Positions 18,518-27,108 are shown, numbered from the stretch's first letter. The stretch is 64,000 bases of DNA from Legionella sp. (GCA_031291095.1 JARLJR010000024.1:106328-170327), one strand, 5' to 3'. Notes: generated from the sequence alone by a model not told the origin. Program-made: numbers and translations.

Positions 18518-20161
18518 ATGCCCCAAATCATTAATCCAAAAACTCTTTCCCCACAAAATGCCGAAAAACTTTACGTGTTTTTTGATGGACAATTTCAAAA
18601 AGGCATTTATGCGTGGTCAAACGGAAGCATTTATTCTTTTGCTGATGGCAGTGATTTTGTATTTTCATCTAATGTGATTATGCGTCTGCCTAAAGAAGGA
18701 AAAACTGGGGTTCGTTATGAGTTTGTAAGTGATCGTCTGCTTGGAAAGGGAACTTATGGGTGTGTTTATGAAGTTGAAGGTACCTTCAGAATCAATAAAA
18801 CCTCTTTTCGGTTTAAAGAACATGGTCAAAACGGAAAATCTCGGGCAGTCAAAATACAATCCCATAATTTTCATCACCCTGAGCATACAGCTTGGGAGGA
18901 GTATCATTTATCAAAAAGGGCCTCACACCTAGCGGTTAAACAGCCTGTATTTGCAGGTGGGGAAAGTTATACAGTAATGCGTGAATTAAAAGGCAGAGAG
19001 TTATATGCGATTCTTCAGGATGACTTATCGGGTAAAAACATTTTAACTTTAGAAAAACGTATTGAATTAACTAAAGCTTTATTAAAAGCGCTTAAAGAAC
19101 AAGTTATTGATAAAAAGATTATCCATAGAGACATAAAACCCGAAAACATTTTGGTTGATATGAGTACTTTTCCAATTTCTGTAAACATTATTGATTTCGG
19201 ACTCAGTACAACCGCAGACATGGCTGATGGAAGATTTCCTGGGACTCCCCTTTATAAAGCGCCGGAAAGTTGGGATGAGGTATCGCAAACCAGCAAGGCA
19301 GACGTTTTTTCTATGGCACGAGTTATTGCCGAGTTATGGCACGATACGACCATTGCAACACTTTTGAAAATCAACACCTTTCAGTATGCCCGTTATAACG
19401 CGCATCATGTTGATTTAGATACTTTATTTACTGGTATCGATGGCTTAGATGAGGAAAATAAATCTAATATTAAAACGGCTCTTAAAGGAATGTTTCATGC
19501 TAAAAGTGGCCTACGTTCCTCAATTGACCAAGCAATAGAGCATTTCTCTCATGTTAATCTAGTCCCTAACGCCGAACAAAACACTGACGAGGCTATAGAA
19601 CATTTTTCCCATATTAATCTAGTCCCTAACGCTGAACAAGATTCTGAAAATAACGCTATTCTTACCAGGCAACATCCACAAAGCATGCTGCGAATAGAGG
19701 CTATTTTAGCTCAGATAAAACTATTGAGAAAACAGGAGGTTGATTTAATAAGTAGAGGCTCAGGTGATCTAGCTAAGAAACTCAGCCAATTGACTACTGA
19801 TATTGAAGGCAAGATGAATCAACTAAAATATATGTCTCTCGCAAATTACAATCATAGTGTTGAGCAATATGCGACTGATTGCCAAACCTTAATCAATACC
19901 AGTAAAGATGATTTCGCGCATCATAGAAATATTAACTATATTTTAGCGAATGTTGCTTTTGCAATTGCCGGACTTGGCGTTGTGTATCTGGCCGCATGTG
20001 TTGTTAATCTGGCGGTTACCAAAGGTAATAACTTTTTGTTCTTTAAAGAAACCAAAACCAGTTCTTTAGTTAGAGCTGTGGAAGAAAATCTGGATGAAAT
20101 GGGGCAGTTAATGCAGCAAGAACAAGCCCCCCCTCTCAATATGATTGAGAGCAAGGCATAG
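18518..20161 (+). CDS. Eukaryotic-type Ser/Thr protein kinase, putative effector, copy 1
   Basis: 547 residues from ATG 18518, the start shared with the paralogue at 20675. An in-frame ATG at 18488 has no equivalent there. Kinase motifs are complete: GKGTYG (76-81), RAVKIQ (Lys112), HRDIKPEN (203-210), DFG (226-228), GTPLYKAPE (242-250). After the kinase domain come two copies of a 20-residue unit (337-376), a coiled-coil-like region (390-470), a hydrophobic membrane segment (475-500), and a motif NFLFFKE before a polar tail. Eukaryotic-type kinases with C-terminal membrane anchors are typical of Dot/Icm effectors (the LegK group). I cannot tie it to a named LegK. It is an active kinase by motif. 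Confidence 0.8.
   Translation: MPQIINPKTLSPQNAEKLYVFFDGQFQKGIYAWSNGSIYSFADGSDFVFSSNVIMRLPKEGKTGVRYEFVSDRLLGKGTYGCVYEVEGTFRINKTSFRFKEHGQNGKSRAVKIQSHNFHHPEHTAWEEYHLSKRASHLAVKQPVFAGGESYTVMRELKGRELYAILQDDLSGKNILTLEKRIELTKALLKALKEQVIDKKIIHRDIKPENILVDMSTFPISVNIIDFGLSTTADMADGRFPGTPLYKAPESWDEVSQTSKADVFSMARVIAELWHDTTIATLLKINTFQYARYNAHHVDLDTLFTGIDGLDEENKSNIKTALKGMFHAKSGLRSSIDQAIEHFSHVNLVPNAEQNTDEAIEHFSHINLVPNAEQDSENNAILTRQHPQSMLRIEAILAQIKLLRKQEVDLISRGSGDLAKKLSQLTTDIEGKMNQLKYMSLANYNHSVEQYATDCQTLINTSKDDFAHHRNINYILANVAFAIAGLGVVYLAACVVNLAVTKGNNFLFFKETKTSSLVRAVEENLDEMGQLMQQEQAPPLNMIESKA
19526..19645 (+). repeat. 60-bp direct repeat, two copies, inside kinase copy 1
   Basis: Units start at 19526 and 19586 and encode DQAIEHFSHVNLVPNAEQNT and DEAIEHFSHINLVPNAEQDS. 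The paralogue at 20675 has a single diverged unit (DEAIECLSQVNLPPP). The repeat therefore most likely arose after the gene duplication. Confidence 0.85.
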
Positions 20162-20163
20162 GC

Positions 20164-20356
20164 AACGAAGTGGCGAGCAATCCAGCAGTTCGAGGCACAG
20201 AACCCTGGGTTGCTTCACTTCGTTCGCAATGACGACAGCGTTTAAATTAAAAATAACCCCACAAGTTTATACCCCGTCAATTGCGAGAAACGCTGTGACG
20301 AAGCAACCCAGGGTTCCGTGCCTTGCACTCCTGGGTTGCTTCACTCCTAGCAATTT
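20164..20356. repeat. Pair of palindromic elements, family A, in the 513-bp gap between the kinase genes
   Basis: The segment to 20234 carries gggttgcttcacttcg and ends cgttcgcaatgacg. The segment from 20275 starts cgtcaattgcgag, carries gacgaagcaacccag and ends tcctagcaattt. The gap 20162-20674 holds these elements, then the fimT relic (20352-20443), the ubiC relic (20439-20580) and the kinase-2 upstream region. There is no complete gene in it. Confidence 0.65.
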
Positions 20357-20443
20357 AAAATAATCTCTGTATGCTCGTCTTTATCCCTACTTGTCAGGAC
20401 AAAACGACCATTACACACAGCATTAGCAAGATTATTAGAAAAA
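20352..20443 (-). pseudogene. 3' fragment of the fimT-like pseudopilin gene
   Basis: On the minus strand this 92-bp stretch is about 85-90% identical by eye to 22251-22343, inside the intact pseudopilin gene. It would encode NLANAVCNGRFVLTSRD, against NPANAMCNGRFVLTNRD in the gene. It has no start and stops abruptly at an A-rich junction near 20440. It is a by-product of the segmental duplication that doubled the kinase gene. Confidence 0.85.
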
Positions 20444-20580
20444 TAAAGTGTGTATTAATTAGGGCGTGTTGACAATTCCCCCCACGGCCTAACATGAATG
20501 CAGAGCGGCGATAAAGTGATTCGCTATCTTTTTACAAAACTAATGATTTGGCGACAAACTATTGATTTCTCTTATTCGCC
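20439..20580 (-). pseudogene. 5' fragment of ubiC with its upstream region
   Basis: Matches 18295-18410 (ubiC codons 1 to about 21 plus the region upstream). The start codon is lost (ATGGTGGCG became ATAGCG on the minus strand). A short insertion at 20462-20489 interrupts it. It joins the fimT fragment directly, marking the duplication breakpoint. Confidence 0.85.
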
Positions 20581-20674
20581 ACAAATTGCGATCAATGCCC
20601 AAGAATGACCAAATACTTTACATCTAAGCATTAAATATATACAATATGCTTCATTAAAACCACTAAGGTAAGAC

Positions 20675-22111
20675 ATGCCCCAAATAATCTCGCCTAAAAC
20701 TATTTCATCGCAAAATATCTCCAAACTTTATGAGTTTTTTTCCTTCCAACACAAAAAAAACATTCATGCCTGGAGCAAAGGGGTGACTTATACTCTTGCT
20801 GATGGCAGTAATTTTGAATTTTCATCCTGTGTAATTATGCGTCCACGTAAAGAAGGAAAAACGGGGGTTCGCTATGAATTTGTTAGCGACCGTATTCTTG
20901 GGCAAGGAACATTTGGAACTATTTATGAGATAGAATGTACCGTCGCGCTCAGCCAGGATAGCTATCGGTTGAAAGAACAGGGTTATAATGGGAAGACTCG
21001 GGCAATAAAAAGACAATATCATGATAGCGCATATTCTGAAGATAATGCTTGGATGGAATATTATTCATCGATAAAGGCTACTCATTTAACAATTAAAAAA
21101 CCTGTTTTTATAAACGGGCCAAATTACTCGATCAGTTATATGGTAATGAATAAATTAAGAGGTCGAGCATTATCCGATATAATTAAAGATGACCTATCAG
21201 GCCATCATATTTTAACCTTGGAACAGCGTATTGATTTAAGTAAAGGCTTATTAAGGACTCTTAAAGAGCAGGTAACTGATAAAGGTATTATCCACTGTGA
21301 TATAAAACCAGCAAACATCTTAGTTGATATAAGTACTAATCCAATTACTATAAACATTATTGATTTTGCATACAGTACAACCGCAGACCAACCTGATAAC
21401 AGCTTTGCAGGAACCCCTTTTTATCACGCCCCGGAAATTTGGGATAAATTACCTACGACGAGCGTCAAAATAGATGTTTTTTCTATGGCAAGGGTTATTG
21501 CAGAGCTATGGCACGACAAGACTCTGGGAACTGCTTTGGCGCTTAACTCTGTTGAGTATGTCAAAAATAATGCGCATAACGTTAACTTAAATACTTTATT
21601 TTCAGGCATCGTTGGTTTGGATAATGAAAATAAATCTCTTATTAAAATAACACTTGCGGGAATGTTTCGTGCTGACAGTAAACTACGTTTATCGATTGAC
21701 GAGGCAATAGAATGTCTTTCCCAGGTGAATCTCCCCCCCCCTACAGTTGATGCATATAGATTAGAAGCCCCTGAGAGTAACTCTACTATGCTTGCTGGCA
21801 CTTATCCTGAACCCACACTAAGTAATCGCTTTTTGTTTTTTAAGGAACCTAAAACCATTTCCTTACAGCGACCGCAAGCTGATTCTTACGATCCGACCAG
21901 GAGCTTTCCTATTATGGAAGCCTCCAGAGAACAACCAAAAACCTTCTCCTTACAGCAACCTCAAGCTGATTCTTACGATCCCACTAGGAGCTTTCCTATT
22001 ATGGAAGCCTCCAGAGAAGAACCAAAAACCTTCTCCTTACAGCAACCGCAAGCTGATTCTTACGATCCCACTAGGAGCTTTCCTATTATGGAATATCCCA
22101 GAAAACTTTAA
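20675..22111 (+). CDS. Eukaryotic-type Ser/Thr protein kinase, putative effector, copy 2 (diverged)
   Basis: 478 residues, clearly paralogous to copy 1 (EGKTGVRYEFVSDR is identical in both). AAGGTAAG lies 4-11 bases before the ATG, and an in-frame stop just upstream fixes the start. Motifs are GQGTFG (76-81), RAIKRQ (Lys112), HCDIKPAN (207-214) where copy 1 has HRD, DFA (230-232) where copy 1 has DFG, and GTPFYHAPE. The catalytic Asp and Lys are kept, but the loss of the RD arginine and the DFG glycine suggests altered regulation or reduced activity. The coiled-coil and membrane segment of copy 1 are missing. After the shared FLFFKE motif come three 29-residue repeats (from residue 392). Confidence 0.8.
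   Translation: MPQIISPKTISSQNISKLYEFFSFQHKKNIHAWSKGVTYTLADGSNFEFSSCVIMRPRKEGKTGVRYEFVSDRILGQGTFGTIYEIECTVALSQDSYRLKEQGYNGKTRAIKRQYHDSAYSEDNAWMEYYSSIKATHLTIKKPVFINGPNYSISYMVMNKLRGRALSDIIKDDLSGHHILTLEQRIDLSKGLLRTLKEQVTDKGIIHCDIKPANILVDISTNPITINIIDFAYSTTADQPDNSFAGTPFYHAPEIWDKLPTTSVKIDVFSMARVIAELWHDKTLGTALALNSVEYVKNNAHNVNLNTLFSGIVGLDNENKSLIKITLAGMFRADSKLRLSIDEAIECLSQVNLPPPTVDAYRLEAPESNSTMLAGTYPEPTLSNRFLFFKEPKTISLQRPQADSYDPTRSFPIMEASREQPKTFSLQQPQADSYDPTRSFPIMEASREEPKTFSLQQPQADSYDPTRSFPIMEYPRKL
21848..22096 (+). repeat. 87-bp tandem repeat, three copies, at the 3' end of kinase copy 2
   Basis: Units start at 21848, 21935 and 22022, exactly 87 bp (29 codons) apart, so the frame is kept. Each encodes PKT(I/F)SLQ(R/Q)PQ, then ADSYDPTRSFPIME. 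The units are nearly identical at DNA level, which means recent amplification. Copy number may vary between strains. Confidence 0.93.
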
Positions 22112-22181
22112 AATAATTTCTGCAGACTCGTTAGATAGCCTGCCAGAGGTTTTTTACACACTGTTTAATCTTGTCTGAGAA

Positions 22182-22199
22182 CTGGGCTGAAGAGCCCAG
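22182..22199. terminator. Hairpin between convergent kinase copy 2 and pseudopilin gene
   Basis: CTGGGCT, a 4-base loop, AGCCCAG. It has the same core as palindromic family B but no T-run. It sits between two gene 3' ends and could act as a factor-dependent or weak bidirectional terminator. Confidence 0.4.
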
Positions 22200-22215
22200 G
22201 CCTATATTATAACTC

Positions 22216-22692
22216 TCAGGATGGCATATATTCCCTTATTCGTCCCAGACGATTTAAAATAATTTCTGTACGCTCATCCCTATCCCGATTAGTCAGGACA
22301 AAACGACCATTACACATCGCGTTAGCAGGATTATTAGAAAAAACAATCCTGTTTCCAGGTCGTGCACCACTCCAAGACAGTTGCCAATGAGGATGATGCC
22401 ACTGCCATTGATAGAGGGTTTCTATTTTATTAGTCTTTTTATTTTTAGTAATCAGCCGCAACCCATTAGCCCAATTTAAGGAATCATCTATGGGGGTAAG
22501 AAAAACGGTACTGTTTAAAATAAGCGCTTGTGATTTCGCATACTGCACCGAGTTTTTTAGCTCATCAACAAGTGTTTGCCGTTCGTTTTTGCGTAAAAAA
22601 TAGGAATAAGATGCGATTGCAACTAGGGATAAGCTAAGCAATAACAGCATGGTGATTAGTAATTCAAGTAATGTAAATCCCTTTAATTTCAT
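22216..22692 (-). CDS. Type IV pilus/type II secretion minor pseudopilin (FimT/GspH family)
   Basis: 158 residues. Class III prepilin leader MKLKG followed by FTLLELLITMLLLLSLSLVA: cleavage after Gly5, Phe+1, Glu5 of the mature protein, then the hydrophobic N-helix. The rest is a small beta-rich domain with a conserved C-terminal ending NGRFVLTNRD..TEIILNRLGRIR, typical of FimT. Processed by PilD and placed in the inner membrane before assembly. A 92-bp 3' fragment of it is duplicated at 20352. The neighbouring HolD-like gene ends 11 bp upstream. Confidence 0.85.
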   Translation of the reverse strand: MKLKGFTLLELLITMLLLLSLSLVAIASYSYFLRKNERQTLVDELKNSVQYAKSQALILNSTVFLTPIDDSLNWANGLRLITKNKKTNKIETLYQWQWHHPHWQLSWSGARPGNRIVFSNNPANAMCNGRFVLTNRDRDERTEIILNRLGRIREYMPS

Positions 22693-22703
22693 AATACAAA
22701 AAT

Positions 22704-23117
22704 TTAGGATACTAGCTGTTTAATTTCACTAAGAACCTTAAAAACCGTTCTTTTTTCACTGGGATTACTGAGCAAATAATCCAGATCAAATGTATTAAAA
22801 ACTGGCGTTTGCTCCTTGGCAGGCAATTGTTCCTGGCATAAACCAAATACCAATGCTGCAAAAGGTGCCATGGCTGTATAACGTTGTTGCAGTTCATTTT
22901 TTTGAGCTGAAATAACCGTAAACTCATCATTATTCAAATTCAGATACCCTATCATCTGCTGTAACAGGGATTGTGCTTTCGCACTCAGGGTTGATGATAC
23001 AAATACAGCCAACTTTACTGCATTAGATATCTCTTGAGGTTGCTCTTGCGCCTCTCTCTTAACCCAAGGCCTGATTCCTATTTGATTTAGATAGTAAAGC
23101 GTCAGGTTACTGTACAT
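22704..23117 (-). CDS. Possible DNA polymerase III psi subunit (HolD-like)
   Basis: 137 residues. The N-terminus LYYLNQIGIRPWVKRE matches the HolD pattern L-x-x-LGI-x-x-W-x-x-R, the segment that binds the chi subunit. Then comes an alternating beta/alpha core (VKLAVFVSS, LNLNNDEFTVIS, AALVFGL) and a C-terminal FDLDYLLSNPSEKRTVFKVL, similar in layout to HolD's end. HolD proteins diverge quickly, so the call is tentative. No other function fits. Confidence 0.5.
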   Translation of the reverse strand: MYSNLTLYYLNQIGIRPWVKREAQEQPQEISNAVKLAVFVSSTLSAKAQSLLQQMIGYLNLNNDEFTVISAQKNELQQRYTAMAPFAALVFGLCQEQLPAKEQTPVFNTFDLDYLLSNPSEKRTVFKVLSEIKQLVS

Positions 23118-23175
23118 AAATTAGGCTCAAACAAAAAATCCAGTATATCTTGAAATAGACTCTCAGTCAGTACAT

Positions 23176-25818
23176 TCACACGCTAAAACTCGCTAAATGC
23201 TGCATCTCATCAGAAAAATCCTCATAATCCTCACAATATTCTCCATTGACGATTTTTTGTAAGGGCTCATCCCCTCTACTCAAAGAGTTCAGCAATTCAG
23301 TCGCTACAGGGGCTGTGTAGTTATTCAACACATGTAATACACGTAAACTTTGGGTAAACGATAAATCCCAATGTGCATAAAATTCATTTTTATAAATTGA
23401 GCGATTACTTTTAAATACTTTTACTACTTCTGCAAATGCATCATAAACTTCTTGCCTTGGATTTTCGTGCAATTCGCTAAATAAATTAATCACTATATGT
23501 AGCATGACATTAATTGGGTGTTTTAGCTTTGCCAAATATTCTAAGCTAGAAAAAGGAGACTCTAATGCTAAAGCATGCCTTGCCTCTTCAAAAAGCCGTT
23601 TATCCGCATTATCTTTTAATAAATCGGGCGTTAACATCAAAAACACCGGGTACACCGCAAGTAATACTTTATGATTCTCATTATGAATTAAAGGCCGTGG
23701 CTCTTGAGGTATTGCATTGCCAAAAAATGTTAACGAATTGTCGTCTACTGGCCTGTTATTTGTGGGCGATACCTTGGCTGTTGCATGAAAATATAATGCT
23801 CTTAATTCCTGAATTTGACTGAGTACCCCAGCTTTATTAGGTATGTTTGCCTCTGCGGCAATACAACTAATTCGTTCAAACCAATGAAATTCGCCGCGAT
23901 AACAACAATAAGATAGTAAGTCTCCTAAACAAGTAAATTTAGAATACATGTACTCATCATTTTCATAGCCTTCCTCTTCATTACAGATATAGCGCGTCTT
24001 TAAATAGCTCATCGTTGTATCATATCCTGCTTGAATCATTTTATTCCGACTTTCATCATCAACCGTAAAGGATGTAGTAGAAACATTATCCACATTGATC
24101 ACTATCGATTGGGATGAGTATTTACGTAATTTTAAACGATCCTGCTCCCAGCCACTTGCGGGATCATCCACGCCGGTAAGTACGCGATAGCCCCAATTCA
24201 TGAAAAAATGCTCCTTATAAACCCGCTCCATCATTCGATCAATGGCGGTTCGTTCAGTTCCATTATCAAATTGGACTGCCACAACCTTTAAATTATTGCC
24301 ATATTCTGACTCCAATAAGGTCGAATGATCGTCAAAGAACGCTTCAGTTGGAAAATTAGTTAAAATTCCTCCATCATTATGCTCATCCCCATCTAATACC
24401 GTTGAACGATAAACAATGGGAAAACTCGCAGAAATTTTTACGGCTTCACTCACCTCAAAATCCGGCGAGCGCTGCAATGAAAAATAACGCGTTTTTCCTA
24501 GTCGTTTGTTGGTTGCCGTAACCACAAGCTCTTGGCCTAATCCGCAATCAGGAACACGCAGTCTTATTGCTTCAAGCGTTGCAAAGGTAATTTTTCCTTG
24601 CGGGTAAGGAATGCCGTATTGAGAAACAATTTGGTGTAACTTATAAGTAATCGCGTAATCAAGAGCCGTCTTTAGCGAGCGCGGATCAGACATGCCATTT
24701 ATATCTATGTCAAAATGAACTAAATGCTCTTGTTTGAAATTTTTGAAGAACTCTGTAATTTCGTTAGCGGTATAGCCTAAATAACAGAGCAAGGCCATTA
24801 TCGCGCCAGCAGAGCTCCCTGCAAATTTTGTGGGATGAATTTGCGCATCATTGAGTGCCTTCCAAAACCCTACATGCCCATAAATCTTTGCCCCACCACC
24901 ACAGTAAACAATATTATCAATATCGGGTCTTTTTTCTCTAACCAGAATTTCATGGGTTTTGCTGTAGTAGTCAATTTGTACTGTCTCGTCTTGGTATAAA
25001 GAAATTAAATGATTATCCTTAACCACGCTACTTTTTGTTTTGTTGTCATCATAAGAGCCAGGAATTATCCAATTCCACAAGCGTACATACCAGGGCTGAT
25101 GGGCCAAATAGCGCTGCGTACTTCGGTAATCATACATCTGTGCCAAACGCTCTTGCAGATTCGAAACGTAGACCGAATGGGGATGGGGACTTTTGCAAAT
25201 AGATTCAAATTCCAGGTGTTGAATATCTTTATGAATTAATTGATCAACAAGCTGTTCGGTAATAAAGACTCTCTTCGTATTACCTAAGGGGGCTTTTTGT
25301 GAGTCATTTGGATCATGGTATTTGGTATCAGTGCCAGGAACCAGAAATTGATCAAAGCCGATTAAAATGCCATGTTTACCATGACACATTTCCACACCAA
25401 TTAATTGGTAGTTTAAGGAAATATTTAAATCCGTTATTTTCCAGTATTCTGAATATCGTTTATTGATCCAGCTTTTGATAACGCCCCACCAGTTCAAAAA
25501 AGCTTCTGCCGTGAAACCACGATACTCATTAACTGTTGCACCTCTAAAATGGGCTCGTGTCTTATCTTTCTGATGTGGCCCCAAAAGCCATTGCGTAAAC
25601 AACTTTCTTTTTTCTTCGGACAAACGAGTAAAATCGAACATAATATTCTCATTATCAAACAGATAGCTTGCTAATGAAATTTTATTATCAGGAGGCAATC
25701 CATTAACTTGTAAACGGCCTAATTGAGCAGTGATAATAATTTTTTTTAATAAGTCCAGATTTTTAGGGTATTTGGTGTCCGATTCTAGTAGTTGACTTAT
25801 GACGTGTTGTGGTGTCAT
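23176..25818 (-). CDS. vpdC: Patatin-like phospholipase effector, VpdC homologue
   Basis: 880 residues. The patatin domain in the middle has oxyanion loop GGGAKIYG (307-314), nucleophile GSSAG (Ser336) and catalytic DGG (Asp482). The first 300 residues and the last 390 are helical and not recognised. Length and layout fit VpdC, a Dot/Icm substrate of the VipD family that acts as a host-activated phospholipase, in preference to the shorter VipD. Its location in a stretch syntenic with L. pneumophila supports this. I choose ATG 25818, with GGGAG about 7 bases upstream, over the GTG one codon earlier. Confidence 0.82.
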   Translation of the reverse strand: MTPQHVISQLLESDTKYPKNLDLLKKIIITAQLGRLQVNGLPPDNKISLASYLFDNENIMFDFTRLSEEKRKLFTQWLLGPHQKDKTRAHFRGATVNEYRGFTAEAFLNWWGVIKSWINKRYSEYWKITDLNISLNYQLIGVEMCHGKHGILIGFDQFLVPGTDTKYHDPNDSQKAPLGNTKRVFITEQLVDQLIHKDIQHLEFESICKSPHPHSVYVSNLQERLAQMYDYRSTQRYLAHQPWYVRLWNWIIPGSYDDNKTKSSVVKDNHLISLYQDETVQIDYYSKTHEILVREKRPDIDNIVYCGGGAKIYGHVGFWKALNDAQIHPTKFAGSSAGAIMALLCYLGYTANEITEFFKNFKQEHLVHFDIDINGMSDPRSLKTALDYAITYKLHQIVSQYGIPYPQGKITFATLEAIRLRVPDCGLGQELVVTATNKRLGKTRYFSLQRSPDFEVSEAVKISASFPIVYRSTVLDGDEHNDGGILTNFPTEAFFDDHSTLLESEYGNNLKVVAVQFDNGTERTAIDRMMERVYKEHFFMNWGYRVLTGVDDPASGWEQDRLKLRKYSSQSIVINVDNVSTTSFTVDDESRNKMIQAGYDTTMSYLKTRYICNEEEGYENDEYMYSKFTCLGDLLSYCCYRGEFHWFERISCIAAEANIPNKAGVLSQIQELRALYFHATAKVSPTNNRPVDDNSLTFFGNAIPQEPRPLIHNENHKVLLAVYPVFLMLTPDLLKDNADKRLFEEARHALALESPFSSLEYLAKLKHPINVMLHIVINLFSELHENPRQEVYDAFAEVVKVFKSNRSIYKNEFYAHWDLSFTQSLRVLHVLNNYTAPVATELLNSLSRGDEPLQKIVNGEYCEDYEDFSDEMQHLASFSV

Positions 25819-25995
25819 CACTTAGCTCCCGAGTATGAAAGTCCTTTCCATAAACATCTGGATAATTTTTTTTTGCTTTGACTCCTGATAATTAATTATT
25901 TTTGAAAGCTTTATTCACAGGTCCCTTCCTAGGAACCGCTGCCAAAAGCTGTATAAAATATAATTAACATGATTTTGTGTAATGCGTCAAACTTA

Positions 25996-27108
25996 TTAAT
26001 TCTTAGGCCTGCTTGATGCATCTTCCTTATTAACCCATTGCACAAAACGCTCTGCCTGATCAGCCCATAATTCCGGGTACAACAAAGTAAAGTGGCCGTG
26101 TGAAAATGGAGTTCCTTTTTGCAGCGCCCATTTCCCCTGTTTTACTTGCTTTATTAAGGCGGGCATACGATAAAACTCGGGGGAATCTAAAGCATCATCG
26201 GTGAAATCCAGAGCAAAAACTTTAGTTTTTATCGTAGATAATAAGGATTCTGGATTATAGCCTTTAGAGGCTGACATCACATAAATCAGGTCATTCGCAT
26301 CCTGCTGTCTGCTATTCATTATCGCTGAATCAATATAATGAGCCGCATCCTTTGTATTTGAAATAATACGTTGCATATGGGGAACTCCATCTACCATCAT
26401 GCTAACTAATGGCCAAATCGCCTTTATTCCATAAGGTGGCGTTTTATAATTTCCATTTTGCCACGAAGGGTCATTTTTGATGCTGTTAATCACAATTTTT
26501 CGCCACAGCAAATTACGTCCGTTAACCGCTTGAGGAAGACATACGATAGACATTATCCCATCCATAAACTCAGGATAGTCCTCGCTCCAAAGCCAGCTGT
26601 GCATACACCCCATAGAAGTACCAACAATCATGTTTAAATGGGCGATTTTTAATTGCTCTGTGATTAAGCGATGTTGTAATTCAACCATATCCTCATAGTT
26701 ATACTGCGGGAAACTCATACGTAAACCATCGCTTGGTTTGCTTGATTGGCCTTGGCCAATATTATCTGGGAAAATTAGGAAGTATTTTTTAGCATCAAAC
26801 GCCTTGCCTGACGTCAATAACGCTTTTTTAAAATGTTCATACAATGCTAGCCCACTCCCCCCAGTCCAATGCAAAAATAAAACTGCATTGGTTATTTCAC
26901 CCTGGCTGTTCTTCTTTGGAGTACCTAGTACAAGGTAATGAATACGAAGATTACTTAAGGTTTGACCATTTTTAAATTGGTACTTAGGTATTATAAAATT
27001 ATCTTCTTTATAGTCAGTCAGATTGAACTGGTTATTAGTCTCTCCATAAACAAACTGTAACTGAAAAAGCAATGCAACCCATAACATAAGAATCTTTACT
27101 TTTCTCAT
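25996..27108 (-). CDS. Secreted alpha/beta hydrolase, MetX-like fold
   Basis: 370 residues with a Sec signal peptide (MRKVK, then a hydrophobic stretch, cleavage near VYG/E). The fold resembles homoserine acetyltransferase-like hydrolases: HWTGGSG oxyanion region, PDNIGQGQSSKPSDG, nucleophile elbow GTSMGCMHSW (Ser165), Asp in TDDALDSPEF and His in SHGH near the end. True MetX enzymes are cytoplasmic, so the signal peptide suggests a periplasmic or secreted esterase or acyltransferase. The substrate is unknown. It is upstream of vpdC on the same strand with a 177-bp gap. Confidence 0.75.
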   Translation of the reverse strand: MRKVKILMLWVALLFQLQFVYGETNNQFNLTDYKEDNFIIPKYQFKNGQTLSNLRIHYLVLGTPKKNSQGEITNAVLFLHWTGGSGLALYEHFKKALLTSGKAFDAKKYFLIFPDNIGQGQSSKPSDGLRMSFPQYNYEDMVELQHRLITEQLKIAHLNMIVGTSMGCMHSWLWSEDYPEFMDGIMSIVCLPQAVNGRNLLWRKIVINSIKNDPSWQNGNYKTPPYGIKAIWPLVSMMVDGVPHMQRIISNTKDAAHYIDSAIMNSRQQDANDLIYVMSASKGYNPESLLSTIKTKVFALDFTDDALDSPEFYRMPALIKQVKQGKWALQKGTPFSHGHFTLLYPELWADQAERFVQWVNKEDASSRPKN

